NCBI GenBank assembly: GCA_037783415.1
Contig: JAZGTN010000016.1
Coordinates: forward strand, 1,857,001 to 1,921,000
Length of the DNA: 64,000 bases
Direction of reading: 5' to 3'
Origin: Leptasterias polaris
Taxonomy: Eukaryota > Echinodermata > Asteroidea > Forcipulatida > Asteriidae
Part shown: positions 1-11,404 of the stretch, piece after piece
How positions within the stretch are numbered: the first letter of the stretch is position 1
Layout: each line of letters opens with the position of its first letter
Notes under the pieces: generated by a model
What the model was told of the DNA's origin: nothing
Seen by the model: only the letters and a program-made list of their open reading frames with translations
The model's database searches: none
Made by a program: the position numbers and the translations under genes

Positions 1-1224
1 AAATATATATAGCCTGCTTTTGTATAGAACCAATTCCTCGTACTTTTTCAAAGAAAAACTCTCAACATTCCCAGTAGCTACAATTTATAAATGTACATCG
101 ATTCGGGCTACAAATTTAAGGTAAAATTTTAGAAATTGACTAGCCAGTTTGAGAAAAAATATTCAATAGGCCCAACTGGAGCTTTATCAGTGCGAAAAAA
201 CTTGTACGTGTGAATCGTCACATGACCTGTGCTGCATCCACCCACTTTGCATGACCCGATCGCAAGGGTCGACTGTGTGTAAAGTGGGTGTATATTCATG
301 TGCATTATAAATGATTCTCACCATCATGAAGTTGGCTATGCATGGTGGGCACAGCTCTATTTATTCTCCAATAATGGTTTTTACACATAATAGTCTGGGG
401 TACAATGTTTTCATTGTTCCAAATGTTGTCTAGTCACTAATGCTTATTATTCCACCATTTTGCTAAGAACCAGGCAGTGTTAAATCCTGCATAGTTATTC
501 ATGTTCATGCTGCAGGAAAACTCATATTGATTTGAATCAATAGAAAACTATAAACAATATATATTATACCACAGAACATAATAATAATAATAAAGTACCT
601 GTTGTTTCCATTTTGCACGCAGACCACTCGCCCTTGCTCTATGATTAAATCAACTTGCCCCAACTGTCAGCCACACACACTGAGATCACAATGCCCTGAT
701 CCAGCAGGTCAAGTTCTTATCAACTCTTTGATTGCCATATTCCTGTTTTTTTTTAAATACCTTGTTATAACCTTTGACCTCCATCATTGAGGTCTATAAT
801 GTGATTTAAGGTATAAGTTGTGACGCAATTGTTGTCTGTGCAGATCACAACTTGGAACCATTGATAAAAAGAGGGCGCCATTTATAAATCTATCAAACAA
901 ACTAAATGTGTTTATTTCTAACCCAGACAACAATTTGTACTTAAAGAGTTGAAAGTAAATACTTAGAACTCGATTCATCGAATGGTATCAAGTTTCAATC
1001 TACATGTAAATATTGCAGAAATGTACATAGATTCTGAGACTTCTAATCTTTATCCATGGCGGACATGTTTGTCAAATTATGCTGTGGTTCAATATTTTCT
1101 ATATTTACAGTAGCAAGATGACAGAGCAATTAATTTGATTTTAATGCGACTATATGAAAGTCGAGAAAATGCTACAAATTGCCTTGTGTTCTCATGTTCT
1201 CGTGTGAACATCTTCACACTTTGA
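1..1224. other. Spacer without a recognisable gene
   Basis: AT-rich sequence with short open frames only. I see no domain, no convincing splice pair and no clear repeat boundary, apart from a short run of TAA triplets near 585. Confidence 0.55.
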
Positions 1225-1508
1225 CCCCATCACCACTCCTCCCACCCTGCAAAATCTGGAGTGTTAAAATTCTCCGTTGCAGCACCACATCTCTGGAATC
1301 AGCTACCTCTTCACATTCAAACCTCCAATACTCTTCACTCATTCAAAAAGTCTCTCAAAACACACCTCATGTCAATAGCATTTAGTTCCTCCAAACTGAT
1401 TTTTGGTCCCTTCCCCTTTTGTTTTTTTCTCTTCCTTTGTTACAGCGCCTTGAGCACCTTTTGGTGGATATGTGCGCTTTATAAGTCTTCGTTATTATTA
1501 TTATTATT
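1225..1508 (+). mobile_element. LINE 3' end fragment (CR1/L2-like)
   Basis: The plus frame from about 1265 reads FSVAAPHLWNQLPL and then SFKKSLKTHL. This is the usual C-terminal tail of CR1/L2-type reverse transcriptase ORFs. It is followed by a GCGCTTTATAA-type 3' end and a run of ATT triplets ending at about 1508. The endonuclease and reverse transcriptase domains are absent, so this is a strongly 5'-truncated copy. The left limit is approximate. Confidence 0.7.
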
Positions 1509-1717
1509 AAAATTGACACCAAGGATGTTGTCACATAATAAAGATACCCCCCCAAAAATCAACCTTTACAAATGTTAAAATAACACTTATTTCTGCCAAA
1601 ACAGTTACATTAGTGTTATTTTAACACCCAGTGATGTTAACTTTGATTCTCTCTTCGGTATCTATTATGTGATAACACTCATGGTGTCAATTTTTACACC
1701 CCGGTTTTTGCAGTGTA
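1509..1717. mobile_element. Short TIR element (MITE)
   Basis: Inverted ends: the left begins AAAATTGACACC and continues through GTTGTCACATAATA. The right, read in reverse complement, gives AAAAATTGACACC and GTTATCACATAATAGATAC. The right terminus runs out to CAGTGTA, whereas the left abuts the ATT tail of the preceding LINE fragment, so the left terminus seems trimmed. There is no coding capacity. Confidence 0.6.
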
Positions 1718-2449
1718 TGTGCACACACTCAACGATCACGTTCCGTTCGTCAATCCTGCTTACACCCGTTCACTGTTTTTTTCTTTTTTCTTTTCCAAAT
1801 ATTTTATCCACAATTTTTGTTTCTTCAAAATTATCAATCGGAGAATAAAAAAAGTTCAGACAAAAATAAGAATGTTTATTTTAGAGCTCCATTCAATACA
1901 AACACTCGCATCCAAAATTGAGGCCGTCGACGTATTGCCTCTTCCGTCAGTTCTGCGCGTACAGAAAACATCCACACTCATCCCATACTTCCACAAATCA
2001 TAAACTACCAAATTATGAAAAAGAACTTGTTAATTTCGATAAATAACTTTGACAATACAATATTTCTCAGTTACAAAATATTGTTTTGACGCAAGGTAAA
2101 AAAAGAAAAGAAGTCACCTTTTCATTGCACACAAATTTAGTAAAATATACAAGTAATATTCTGTACATAACATTTATAAAAGGTAAAGGAAATAATGTTC
2201 ACATCAGATGACTTTGTATATGAATGATATTTTTAAGGTTGCAATGAAAATCAGAAGTGTATAATGTGATGGGGGAAAATCATTCTCAAACGAGCTTTGA
2301 AATTAATTAGATTTGAAAAATGTATATCTTTCCTTTAATTGAAAAGCCGACAGCCATTTCACTCTTTGATGAAGGGGAAGGGCCACGCCCATCATCCCCC
2401 AACCACTGAATTGTGTCCCCAAACAGTCAAATGATTTGTCTTTGCCGGA
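1718..2449. other. Spacer, downstream side of the GPCR gene
   Basis: AT-rich sequence covering the presumed 3' UTR of the minus-strand GPCR. No other gene or repeat was recognised. Confidence 0.5.
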
Positions 2450-3502
2450 TCATGGTTGTGTAGATTGCGTGGCACGTGTTTTATTCATCTCGAGATGTAC
2501 GACGTTGTCCTCCGACCTCTTACAGCAGCAACACATCATAGTGATGAAGGCTCTACGGAACTTATCGTACTTAAATCCGTACACTACGGGATTGATGCCC
2601 GAATTGAGAACCCCGAGAACGAGGACGAGCTGCTGCATGACCACGGGCTGCGCGGCAGACGGTACCAGACTAGCAACAGTGGTTATGTAGATGACCCTGC
2701 ATGGGAATATCAGCACGATGAAGACGATGGTGACCAGAATGAGAGTGTGAACCACTTTCTGATGGGCCCGGTGAAGCTCCTGTGGTGGTCCTTGGATACC
2801 CTGTTCCTCAAGGTTTCTGGCACTCCGTTTGAGGTTCCGAAGGATCACAATATACATGTATACCATGATCAATGCCGGGACGATGACGGCAATGCCGGAA
2901 CTGACGACCGGGAAGGTGACGATCCACGGCTCGTCTCGTGCATTAGACGGACTGCAATTGTTCCGGATGTACTTGATGATGAACCAGAGTCCGGCCGGAA
3001 CCTCCAGGAGGAACGGCACAGTCCAGGTCAGGAGGAGGAGAATGACGGTTTTCACGGTCGAGAAATAGGCGGGGTGATTGAGGGGATGGACGATTCCCAC
3101 GAACCGCTCAAGGGTCACCAGGAGCAGGCACAGCGGCGAGCTATCCGTGAACGATCGCGAGAATAACGAATACACCTGTACCTCTAAGTAGCTATCGATG
3201 GTGGCATCAGTGTAACACATCGGCAATACGGTTGAACCGAACTTCTCCCAGATAAGCCAAGGATTCAATATTGCACATAACGAGACCAGAAAATCAGCAA
3301 TGGCCAAGTTCAAAATCAGATAGTTGGTGAGGCCGTGCAGTTTCTTACTATGCCATATCGTTATACACACGAGTGCATTGCCGACCAATCCCACAGATCC
3401 AAAGAATACTTCTAGACCAATCAGAAGATCGCTTGGAATGGCTCTTGGGGGAAACGCTGGTCCCAGAGTCAAGTTTGATTGATTCCCAATTCCTTCCTGC
3501 AT
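2450..3502 (-). CDS. Class A (rhodopsin-like) G-protein-coupled receptor, orphan
   Basis: This is a single-exon 350-residue receptor. The only ATG in the open frame is at 3502; an in-frame TAG lies a little upstream. The N-tail has two N-glycosylation sequons (N7, N10). Visible helix marks are GN at 41-42 in TM1, LNLAIAD with D70 in TM2, ERF at 132-134 in place of DRY in TM3, LTW in TM4, a TM5 proline with downstream Tyr, P-containing TM6, and NPVVY at 304-308 in TM7. Four consecutive cysteines (324-327) follow helix 8 and are likely palmitoylation sites. Oddities: position 3.25, normally Cys, is Val, with C96 twelve residues earlier and C183 in loop 2. The TM6 toggle tryptophan (6.48) is Ile. 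It should act at the plasma membrane through heterotrimeric G proteins, but the ligand is unknown. The receptor class is secure; the subfamily is not. Confidence 0.93.
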   Translation of the reverse strand: MQEGIGNQSNLTLGPAFPPRAIPSDLLIGLEVFFGSVGLVGNALVCITIWHSKKLHGLTNYLILNLAIADFLVSLCAILNPWLIWEKFGSTVLPMCYTDATIDSYLEVQVYSLFSRSFTDSSPLCLLLVTLERFVGIVHPLNHPAYFSTVKTVILLLLTWTVPFLLEVPAGLWFIIKYIRNNCSPSNARDEPWIVTFPVVSSGIAVIVPALIMVYMYIVILRNLKRSARNLEEQGIQGPPQELHRAHQKVVHTLILVTIVFIVLIFPCRVIYITTVASLVPSAAQPVVMQQLVLVLGVLNSGINPVVYGFKYDKFRRAFITMMCCCCKRSEDNVVHLEMNKTRATQSTQP

Positions 3503-5594
3503 TTCTAAGATACACACGTAATCGTAACTGTGCCTCTCAAGAGAATGTTCCTATACTGTAGGATTCTCAAGAGTACAGTAAATAACATTCAAATTGTAAG
3601 CGTTGACTTTGTGGCTGTTTCGTGAACTATTTTGCAACGCAGAGGGCGTTCTGTCGTAACGAGCAAGTTCCCTGTGCTCCAGCGTGAAGAATATTTCTCG
3701 ACAACTAACACTTTAAGAAGGCTTTGGAAATTATTTGGCAGCTTAGATTGAGTTTCGTAGTGAGAATCTATACGGTCCGTTTTGGCGGGGTCGATCTGGT
3801 CTTATCAATTTATCCACACCTTTATACCGATGATAGATTCTTTGTCACCCATGGATGTGTACTGCGTTAAAAAACGTGTTTTCTCATCAGGTTCTTCGGA
3901 GATTCAAAGTAGAGGTGGAAACTGTCTTGATGTTTCAGGACTCCGATTTCATTAGTGAATGACAAAACTTCTTTAAGCCTATCCTGTAGATACGAACAAA
4001 AACATTCATGACTTGAGGGTGATGAGTTTCAATCGAATTAAAAATATATATATATTTCTCGCTCTGGAAACTGTTTTATTTTTCAAAAATAAAGAAATGC
4101 CACCATTGAACGATATTAATTTTGTAATAACAATTTTATAAAAGTTTGCATTTATTACACTTATTTTGCTGTAAATTCTACGTTTTGTGTGTGCTTTTAT
4201 TAACAAACGTTTCACTTATAAGCATCAGGCTTGCATATGTAGTTCGTATCGGCAATTAGCAGGAAAATGTGTAACAGTTTTGCCTTAGGAAGTGTTTCTT
4301 TCAACTTGAACTGTGATGTAGACATTTTAACCAACCACAACCACAGTGATTTAATGAATAAATTTGTCATCTAAATTGTTAATAACTCACGCGGCAAACG
4401 GTTGAATAAGAAAGCGTATTTCCCTGTATTTAAACGGTTGTTCTTGGGGTGTTGTGGGCAACGGTGAAGTGTCACGGCAACTTGGCTTCTTGACTTTACT
4501 GGAACGCGGGTCAATTGAAAGGGTATAGTCCACTCGAGAGGAAACTTGATATTTATTGGTATCTATTGGAAGGGTGTCCTCCCGAAAAGTAATTTTCACT
4601 TGGAATACGAAACAAATGAAACAAACAAACAAACAAACATCTAAAATAGTTGGCCAAACAGCAGAACACAACGACGAAAAGAACAAAATTTGAACCGAGA
4701 AGTAGAATAAGCTTCTGCTATGATGGTTAATGTAATTTAATTATCTTTTAAGCCGGCGATGATAAAAAAGCATATAGGCCTAATTCTAGTTTTTGGAAGA
4801 GCATAATTATTAAGATCACATCCCGTGATTCATCAAATAGCACACGCAACCAATGAACAATACTTCATTAAAAACACGTTTCCATCATTAAGCTACTTTG
4901 GTTTTATCGAATTTTGTGCACGTTTTTCCTCGAGTTTACTTGACCTTTGTTAAATCGAAACGAGAAAATAAAAGTGGCAACAGTCTGGCTCGCAATTTTA
5001 TACGCATGTCCGATCTTGTCTTTGAAATTGGCTGGGGAGACCTAATTTTTAAATTTACTCCCTCGACAGCTGACATGTTAACGCTAATTATAATGATGGA
5101 TGATATATACATTACCAATTAGTATCTACATTCAAGGTGTAAGTACGTAATTGCTTTCGGATGGATTGGCCGCTTTATTTGAAATGATTGGAAAGATATT
5201 TTTAAAAATATAATTTATTGATTCGTATAAATGTATTTTGAAATTGTGTGGTTTTCGGGGTAATTTCATGACAGAACACAGTACTCTATTTTGTAAAACC
5301 AAATTGTTTGACTCCACAAAATGGCCGACCGTATGTTCCGCTAGTTGAGTTTCACGAGGCAATTTCAGGTTTTTCTAAAATCGCTATTCACTTATTATAT
5401 AAAACACTAAAGTGTTTTTTGTGCACGATCAATTCTTAAAAAGGATATGGAGTAATTCCAAACGGCAAAGTTTCGAAAGATTTGAACTTGGGCAATGTTC
5501 CCCCATTGAGCTATGGGATATTTACGAAGTGAATTTTGTAACATGCCTAATGTATCTGTTGAGTTAACATTGATTCTGCTAATATTACTGCAAG
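3503..5594. other. Intergenic spacer upstream of the GPCR
   Basis: AT-rich with a short AAAC microsatellite near 4617. A stretch around 5240-5360 weakly resembles the repeat seen at 19.8 kb and 58.3 kb. No gene was recognised. Confidence 0.5.
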
Positions 5595-6587
5595 CAGCGG
5601 CGTAACTAAGGTAATTTTTTTAGGGGGGAACAAGGGGGGGGAACAAGGGGGGGCACCATTTTTTCTAGGGGGGCACTGCTGGTAAATCAACTAAAGATTC
5701 CTTTGCACTTTTTAAAAACTGGATCTTAATCTACGCCTTCATCCTTCCTTATTTTGTGTCAGATCCTGCAGCCTATAAAATACATCATAATGAAACAAAG
5801 ATTGTTTTTATTTTTTTTCTCTTCCCTTTTCTCTCTCTTCTTTTTCGCACATCTAGAACCATGCAGTTACTGTTTGAATGTGTAGAAATAAATCAGAACT
5901 GTTAACAAGGGATTGCGAGACCAGAGTCTTTTTTTATGGGGATTTATGTATTTGAGGACTGGCACTAGTATTTATTTATTACACACTTGGGGCCATGCAC
6001 AGTAGGCCTAATCAATGTTAAAAACTTTGATCTTTTTCGAAATTGTTTTGACCCAGTGCCCCCCCCCCAAAACCCCCCCCCCAAAAAAAACCCAACACTT
6101 TTTAATATACCCTATACACTGAAGAACAAAGTAATGTCTCAAATGAAGCAAATATTTTAGATCAATGCTCTCACAGCTCAAGAGTTTTCAATGGCTTTTC
6201 CTCATGACGATAAATGCAACGCCCCCAGCACGTCGTGTAGCTTCATGTGACACTACCGTACCGTATTTAACGTGAGACTGTGGCAGAATGGGGCATGGGG
6301 CGCGCGCGGGCGATGAGTCGTCATATAATTTGCGGACGTGATTTACCGTACTCTGAAGACGTTGGTAAAAATGACAACTGTCCATTGCAAAGGTACAACA
6401 ATGTAAATAGAAAATTAGTTTGAAACATTGAGTTATACGCCACCAGTGCTCCATAAAAGTTTATTTTTTCTGGTAATTATTATAGTCTCAAAGGTTCAGA
6501 TTTCAAATGGGGGCACCCGGGGGGCACTGACATCAATTGGGGTGCACGTGCCCCCCCGTGCCCCCCCCCCCCTTAGTTATGCCACTG
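5595..6587. mobile_element. Non-autonomous hAT-type DNA element with 8-bp target duplication
   Basis: The left end reads CAGCGGCGTAACTAAGG and the right end, reverse-complemented, CAGTGGCATAACTAAGG. The 8-mer ACTGCAAG flanks it exactly on both sides (5587-5594 and 6588-6595). An 8-bp duplication with CAGTGGCG-like ends is characteristic of the hAT superfamily. The subterminal regions are long G runs and C runs. The interior holds no transposase frame, so mobility would depend on an enzyme supplied elsewhere. Confidence 0.85.
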
Positions 6588-8009
6588 ACTGCAAGCGTCT
6601 TGCAAATTGTGCCTCTCTCTTTTCAATAGCTTCGGGTAGTACGGAAACTAGCTTGGGGTTAACACGTATGTTCAAAACCGAATCCCAAGTAACATTTTGA
6701 AATATTAAAATCTTCAGCTGCCAATGAGCAATTTCAATTTCAGTGAAGGAGATGGGAGTGACGCATTGATGCAAATTTTAAAAAAAAAATTAATAAAAAG
6801 AAACAAACAAATCAGAATTTCGTTGAATATTTAAGATTTATCCGCGTGTCCATATCACTAACGAAACTCTAAGAAAAGGTAAAATTGTTTATCTTTATGA
6901 TGGAAAAACAATTCTCACGAAATGTTTCTTAGCGGTTAAATGTAATTATACTATTAATCATAATTTTCGAAAAGCAAAAGTTATTTCTATCCTCTAGTTT
7001 AACACAATAAACACAATAAAACCAAGCTGTGGTGTCATCATAATAGTTGGTCCTATTTCTAGTGAAAATCACATAAAATTGTTCAAGTTTTGTCTGGTAT
7101 TTTGTGCGTGCTTACACCTCACACAAGTCATTTGACGAGATTTTCACACTTTAAGTTTCAAATTTTGAATTATTTCTAACAGACTAAAGTCATTCTGATA
7201 CACGCTTTCACAACGGTGATCCAAAGAAAACAAAAAGCATCTCACGGCTGCAGAAAGTAAAATTTGTAAATATTTTGTGTAATGACAGAAATGTGGTGGT
7301 ACGGTTAGTGTAGTTTTTTCCTCTTAGAAACAAAACAATTATGTTACAACGAGAAGAAAATGCCCATACTTACGTCAATACAGTTAATCAAACTCATTCA
7401 AAAACTTCGTTATCTGTTCATAATTGCGAACGATGCCTGGTGACGCCTTGAAGTGCTGTCAGCAGCTGCCAAAATCTGTGTTCCTTCACTTATCGAGAGA
7501 AACTGACTTTATACCATAGGAGCTGGCATGACGACCGCGAACGTTCTTGCGCATGCGCATAATATAGATGACACAAGCACTGTTTTGCACTCGCTTCCTA
7601 CATTAATTATAAGAATATCGAGTTGGAAAGCGGAATCAACTTCTCCTTCAGGTGTGAAGATAGTTTGGCAGTTTAAATGATACGACATCAACCAATAAAT
7701 CAAATGGGGGAAAATAAGAACAACGAGGGCCCGGGTAATTAGTTTGTTTCACTAATGGTTTTTCTAAACGATCAATCCTCAAGCGATTGTTATAACAGCA
7801 GAGTACACTGCCAGCCTCAGTGTCGTACTCGGGACTTGTATCGTGAAATGAAGGACTAGATCTAAATGCACGAGTTTCACTGAGCAGTAGATTATTAAAA
7901 CCTATTCCTTCCATCTAACCGACGTCTTAAGAAGCATTTTTATGGTAGTAAGTGGTTTACTACGGTGGCTTATATTCGCCAGTTAGGGAAGAATTCGTGG
8001 TGTTTTTTT
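6588..8009. other. Spacer without a recognisable gene
   Basis: AT-rich; no domain-bearing frame and no clear repeat structure. Confidence 0.5.
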
Positions 8010-8150
8010 ACGGCGACCTATCGCCGTACCATTGTGTTATATCGCCGTATACTATTGGGTTACATCAACGTATTTTATTTCGTTATATCGCCATATTTTA
8101 TTGCGACTTGCGTTATATCGTCGTATTTTATTGCGTTTTATATGCCTGCA
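8010..8150 (+). repeat. Short minisatellite, about 23-30 bp units
   Basis: About five imperfect units of the form GTTATATCGCCGTATTTTAT follow each other. They diverge at a few bases per unit and keep overlapping frames open by chance. Confidence 0.65.
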
Positions 8151-8465
8151 ATTTGATTAAGAAATTTCCATTTTAAAGATTGAAGAGGTTTTCGGCTTTA
8201 CTCCTGTTCGTTCAGCGGAACTGTATAATGAACAAAATACACACAAGCAAAGAAAATAAATTAATAATAGGATATGAATACACAATTATAAGACCAAGGG
8301 CTCCCTTATTTCTTGTTCCCATGTTGGGTAAACCACAAGTCGCTTGAGCGTTGTCATGACAATCACTGACTCCTGCACTTTGGACCGTGTCTGTTAGCGG
8401 AGACCTTACCATCTTGATGGTTGTTTCAAAGGAGAAGCCCTTTGAAGAGTGAGGGAAATTTCAAA

Positions 8466-8815
8466 TTCAGTTTTGTGATGCAATAATTTGCCAACAGATA
8501 TAGAATCCTCATGTGAGCGGGGAAAAAATTACAAGTCTCTAACCTCACGTTGAAATGGTGTAAATAGCACGACACCCTTCCGGGGTAAAATTGGTCAACA
8601 TCCAAAACATCCGAAGACATTATTCTGAGAAAAATTGAGTCTCTCCCCTAAAGCCACTGATGTATATTTCATTGAGTGTATACTTAAAATGTGCCGACAT
8701 TCCGGGAATAAAATAGTCATGTCCAGTTTTGTGACGCAATAATTTACCAATAGATATAGAATCCTCATGTGAGCGGGGAATGCTCAAGAAGGGTCCCCAG
8801 GGAGAACAGTTCATT
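8466..8815. repeat. Partial tandem repeat, period about 255 bp
   Basis: The stretch running into ATAGAATCCTCATGTGAGCG occurs at about 8468-8525 and again at about 8723-8780 with a few substitutions. The first unit is complete and the second is partial. Confidence 0.65.
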
Positions 8816-11404
8816 GAAATAAGACGAAATAAATAAATAAATATGTCAGGATCCCACGAAGTTGGATGGCTCTTCTAGAGCTCCGTAGAAGTCGTTGCAT
8901 AGTTTTTGTCTCTGTTTGTTTTAGGGTCTAGGGCCTATAGAAGCGTGGTTAGAAAACAGCAAAAGGAACAGGTAATCGGAAAGACGAATCTATAATGAAA
9001 CGCCAAGATGTCACCGAGATGGGAATCGGTTGTTGCCGGGCAGAGGGACTCAATGTTGCTCAGTAGTGTTGAGAAACGAATTCTTGTAATTATAGAACCA
9101 TAATAGGCCAATATTTCATTTGGTTGGCTCGATAATTAATCCATGCAACCCATGTCTTCTCTAGTGAGTTCACCTAGAAAAAACGCAACCATGGTTACGC
9201 AGGTGGAGCCAGGGTAAGGGAAGAAGGATCCATATAATAAACAAAGAAAATGTCAGTCCCGATGGTTGATCATTCTTCCTAATAACATTCGAGACTTCTT
9301 TGTTTTTCGTATGAACTGAATTTTTTTAAAGTGACGTTTACTGTCGGTTATACACAAAGTCATATCGAGGATGCCATCTGTCAAACCACTCTATTCAGCC
9401 ACTTTTTTCATCGGTGTCGACGTGTGTAGACACACCCAGCTCTGTGTGCATACCCTCTGTGGACAGTCCTTTGTTCTGTACACTCTTTTATAAGGAGAAT
9501 CCTATTTTTCAACACTGTAAAAAACACTCTGTGGACCGTATAAGTCCACATAGTGTTTCAAAACCCTGCTTGTGTGGACCCCTTTTGTTCTCAGGTCCTT
9601 ACTTCGTATGTACTGCTTACCCACTCATACACACAATACTTGTCGGTCCCGAAATTGATGACTTCTCTTTGTTCTTCGATTTTTTTTAGGGACGTCCTAA
9701 CTGGTTTTGTACGCGAAAGCGAAGCGAGAACGTCCTCGCTTTGTCAAACACCCGGATCCCTTTTGTTAAAGTTCTCGGTTTCAACTGGTAGACACCCCTA
9801 CATCCTCCATACAGGGCTCACCTCTTGACCCCGTCCCAAGTTTGGACATGTTTTCATTATGATTACATTGTCCTGTATTGTCATACAAGACAATAACATT
9901 TGTAATTTTTGTCTCAACTTGAGATAGGCTATTGATAATCAACCCAGAAAACTAAAACCTTGCAATCGCTGCATATCCCCTGTCACCGTTTTCACGAAGA
10001 GGCAATTTCTGAATTTTTTTTACGTTTTGGCAAATCAATGTTTTTACATATTTTGAATGTTACTATTGACATCAACATTTCCTCCAAGTTTCAAGTGATA
10101 AACGTTATACTTTTTTAATTACACTAATTAGCACAAGGACCATTTTACAAAACTATCAGTTTTTCGTTTTCACGAACAGACACATTTAGATTTACCATTT
10201 GTTACATTGAATTCATAGATATAGAATATAATACCTAGATCGGACGCGCGTACATACGCAGGTTCTATGAGTGCGGCCATTGGTCACGTGAACAAGGTAA
10301 AAGTTTGAACCCGCTTACGTTTAAACTAGTGCTTTATTAGTACTGGGGAACATCATCATGGTCGATCTTTTAGTTCGTGGCCCCCTTACCACCGTATTGA
10401 ATTAGCCCTATGTTATTTTCGGGAAGGAAATGAGCTTGTTTTAAAAACAGTATAAAAGACCGGCAAAACTCCTAGTTCTGATGGTTAGTTTCGAAAACTA
10501 CAAACATTTTTCACTGATTTGTCGTGATATTTACTACGTTTGCTCAATTATTGTACCTTTTTCTGGCAAGTTTTCATGAGTGACTCAAAAACACGGGATT
10601 GTTACTCTCCTGCAAAATTAAAAATTAAAACCCCGTTTAGTAAAAACAGTTATGTCAATTTTCGCTTCATAAAATTGCAAAAGCTTGTATATAATAATGG
10701 GCGACCGAAGATTTGCTTATTTGGCCTACCACATTTAATATTCATGACAGATAAAGGGTTATGGTGGTCGCTTCATATGGGAACATTAGCTGTGTATGAT
10801 TTTTCTGTTTTTTTCGTTTCCATTGATAAAAAAAACAAAACTCTTTTAAAAAATACTTTTCTCGTGATTTTATTTTTTTATACTTTAGTCCATCCTCCCA
10901 TAAAAAATTATATTACTAGGCCTTCTCATTTCTTGCATTAGTGGTTTTCTTTCAGAAGCATTCCAATTTGGGAGGGTTTGTGGCAAGGGGATGGCCTAAG
11001 CCATTCTTTTATGTGTAGAGAATAGAATCATAATATGATGTTGTGTAATAACATGATTATGGGCAATAAGAGAATTTGAATTGACGACAAAGAATTCCAG
11101 CCGACGACACTGTTTTGTTTATAGAATGTTCTGAAAACGAATCCTGAAAACAATTTTGAATGTTCTTCATTGGGTAGGTAGGCTACCCGTGCTTTTCAGA
11201 TACTTGGTATTTGGTGATCTACAAACCCAGACTTTGTGAATTTGCTTTAAATTTAGATGAGATTACTTTATTTTTAAATAATAAGATTTGTATTTATGAA
11301 TAAGTGTACTTATTCACAGTGACTGTAGTTTACCTTTTAGCCACTGGACCGCCCAGCCGCCCAAAGTGATACACCATAACATGCGGTAGGAGGAAACACT
11401 CACA
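8816..11404. other. Spacer with short palindromes, no gene recognised
   Basis: AT-rich stretch. A hairpin at 9528-9561 pairs ACACTCTGTGGAC with GTCCACATAGTGT and lies in sequence resembling a small TIR element. A TATAAAAG box occurs near 10450 but no convincing downstream exon accompanies it. The open frame at 10540-10941 is AT-rich and looks like chance. Confidence 0.45.

Noticed and set aside
2456..3166. A 236-codon plus-strand open frame opposite the GPCR
   Set aside because: It is an antisense shadow of the G/C-biased receptor codons. It has no domain, and the receptor on the other strand has all family motifs.
7952..8176. Open frames rich in Tyr, Ile and Arg over a short repeat
   Set aside because: They come from the 23-30 bp minisatellite, whose unit lacks stops in two frames.
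10540..10941. A 133-codon frame downstream of a TATAAAAG box
   Set aside because: It is AT-rich with Lys/Phe/Leu runs typical of chance frames in this DNA. No domain or splice signal was convincing.
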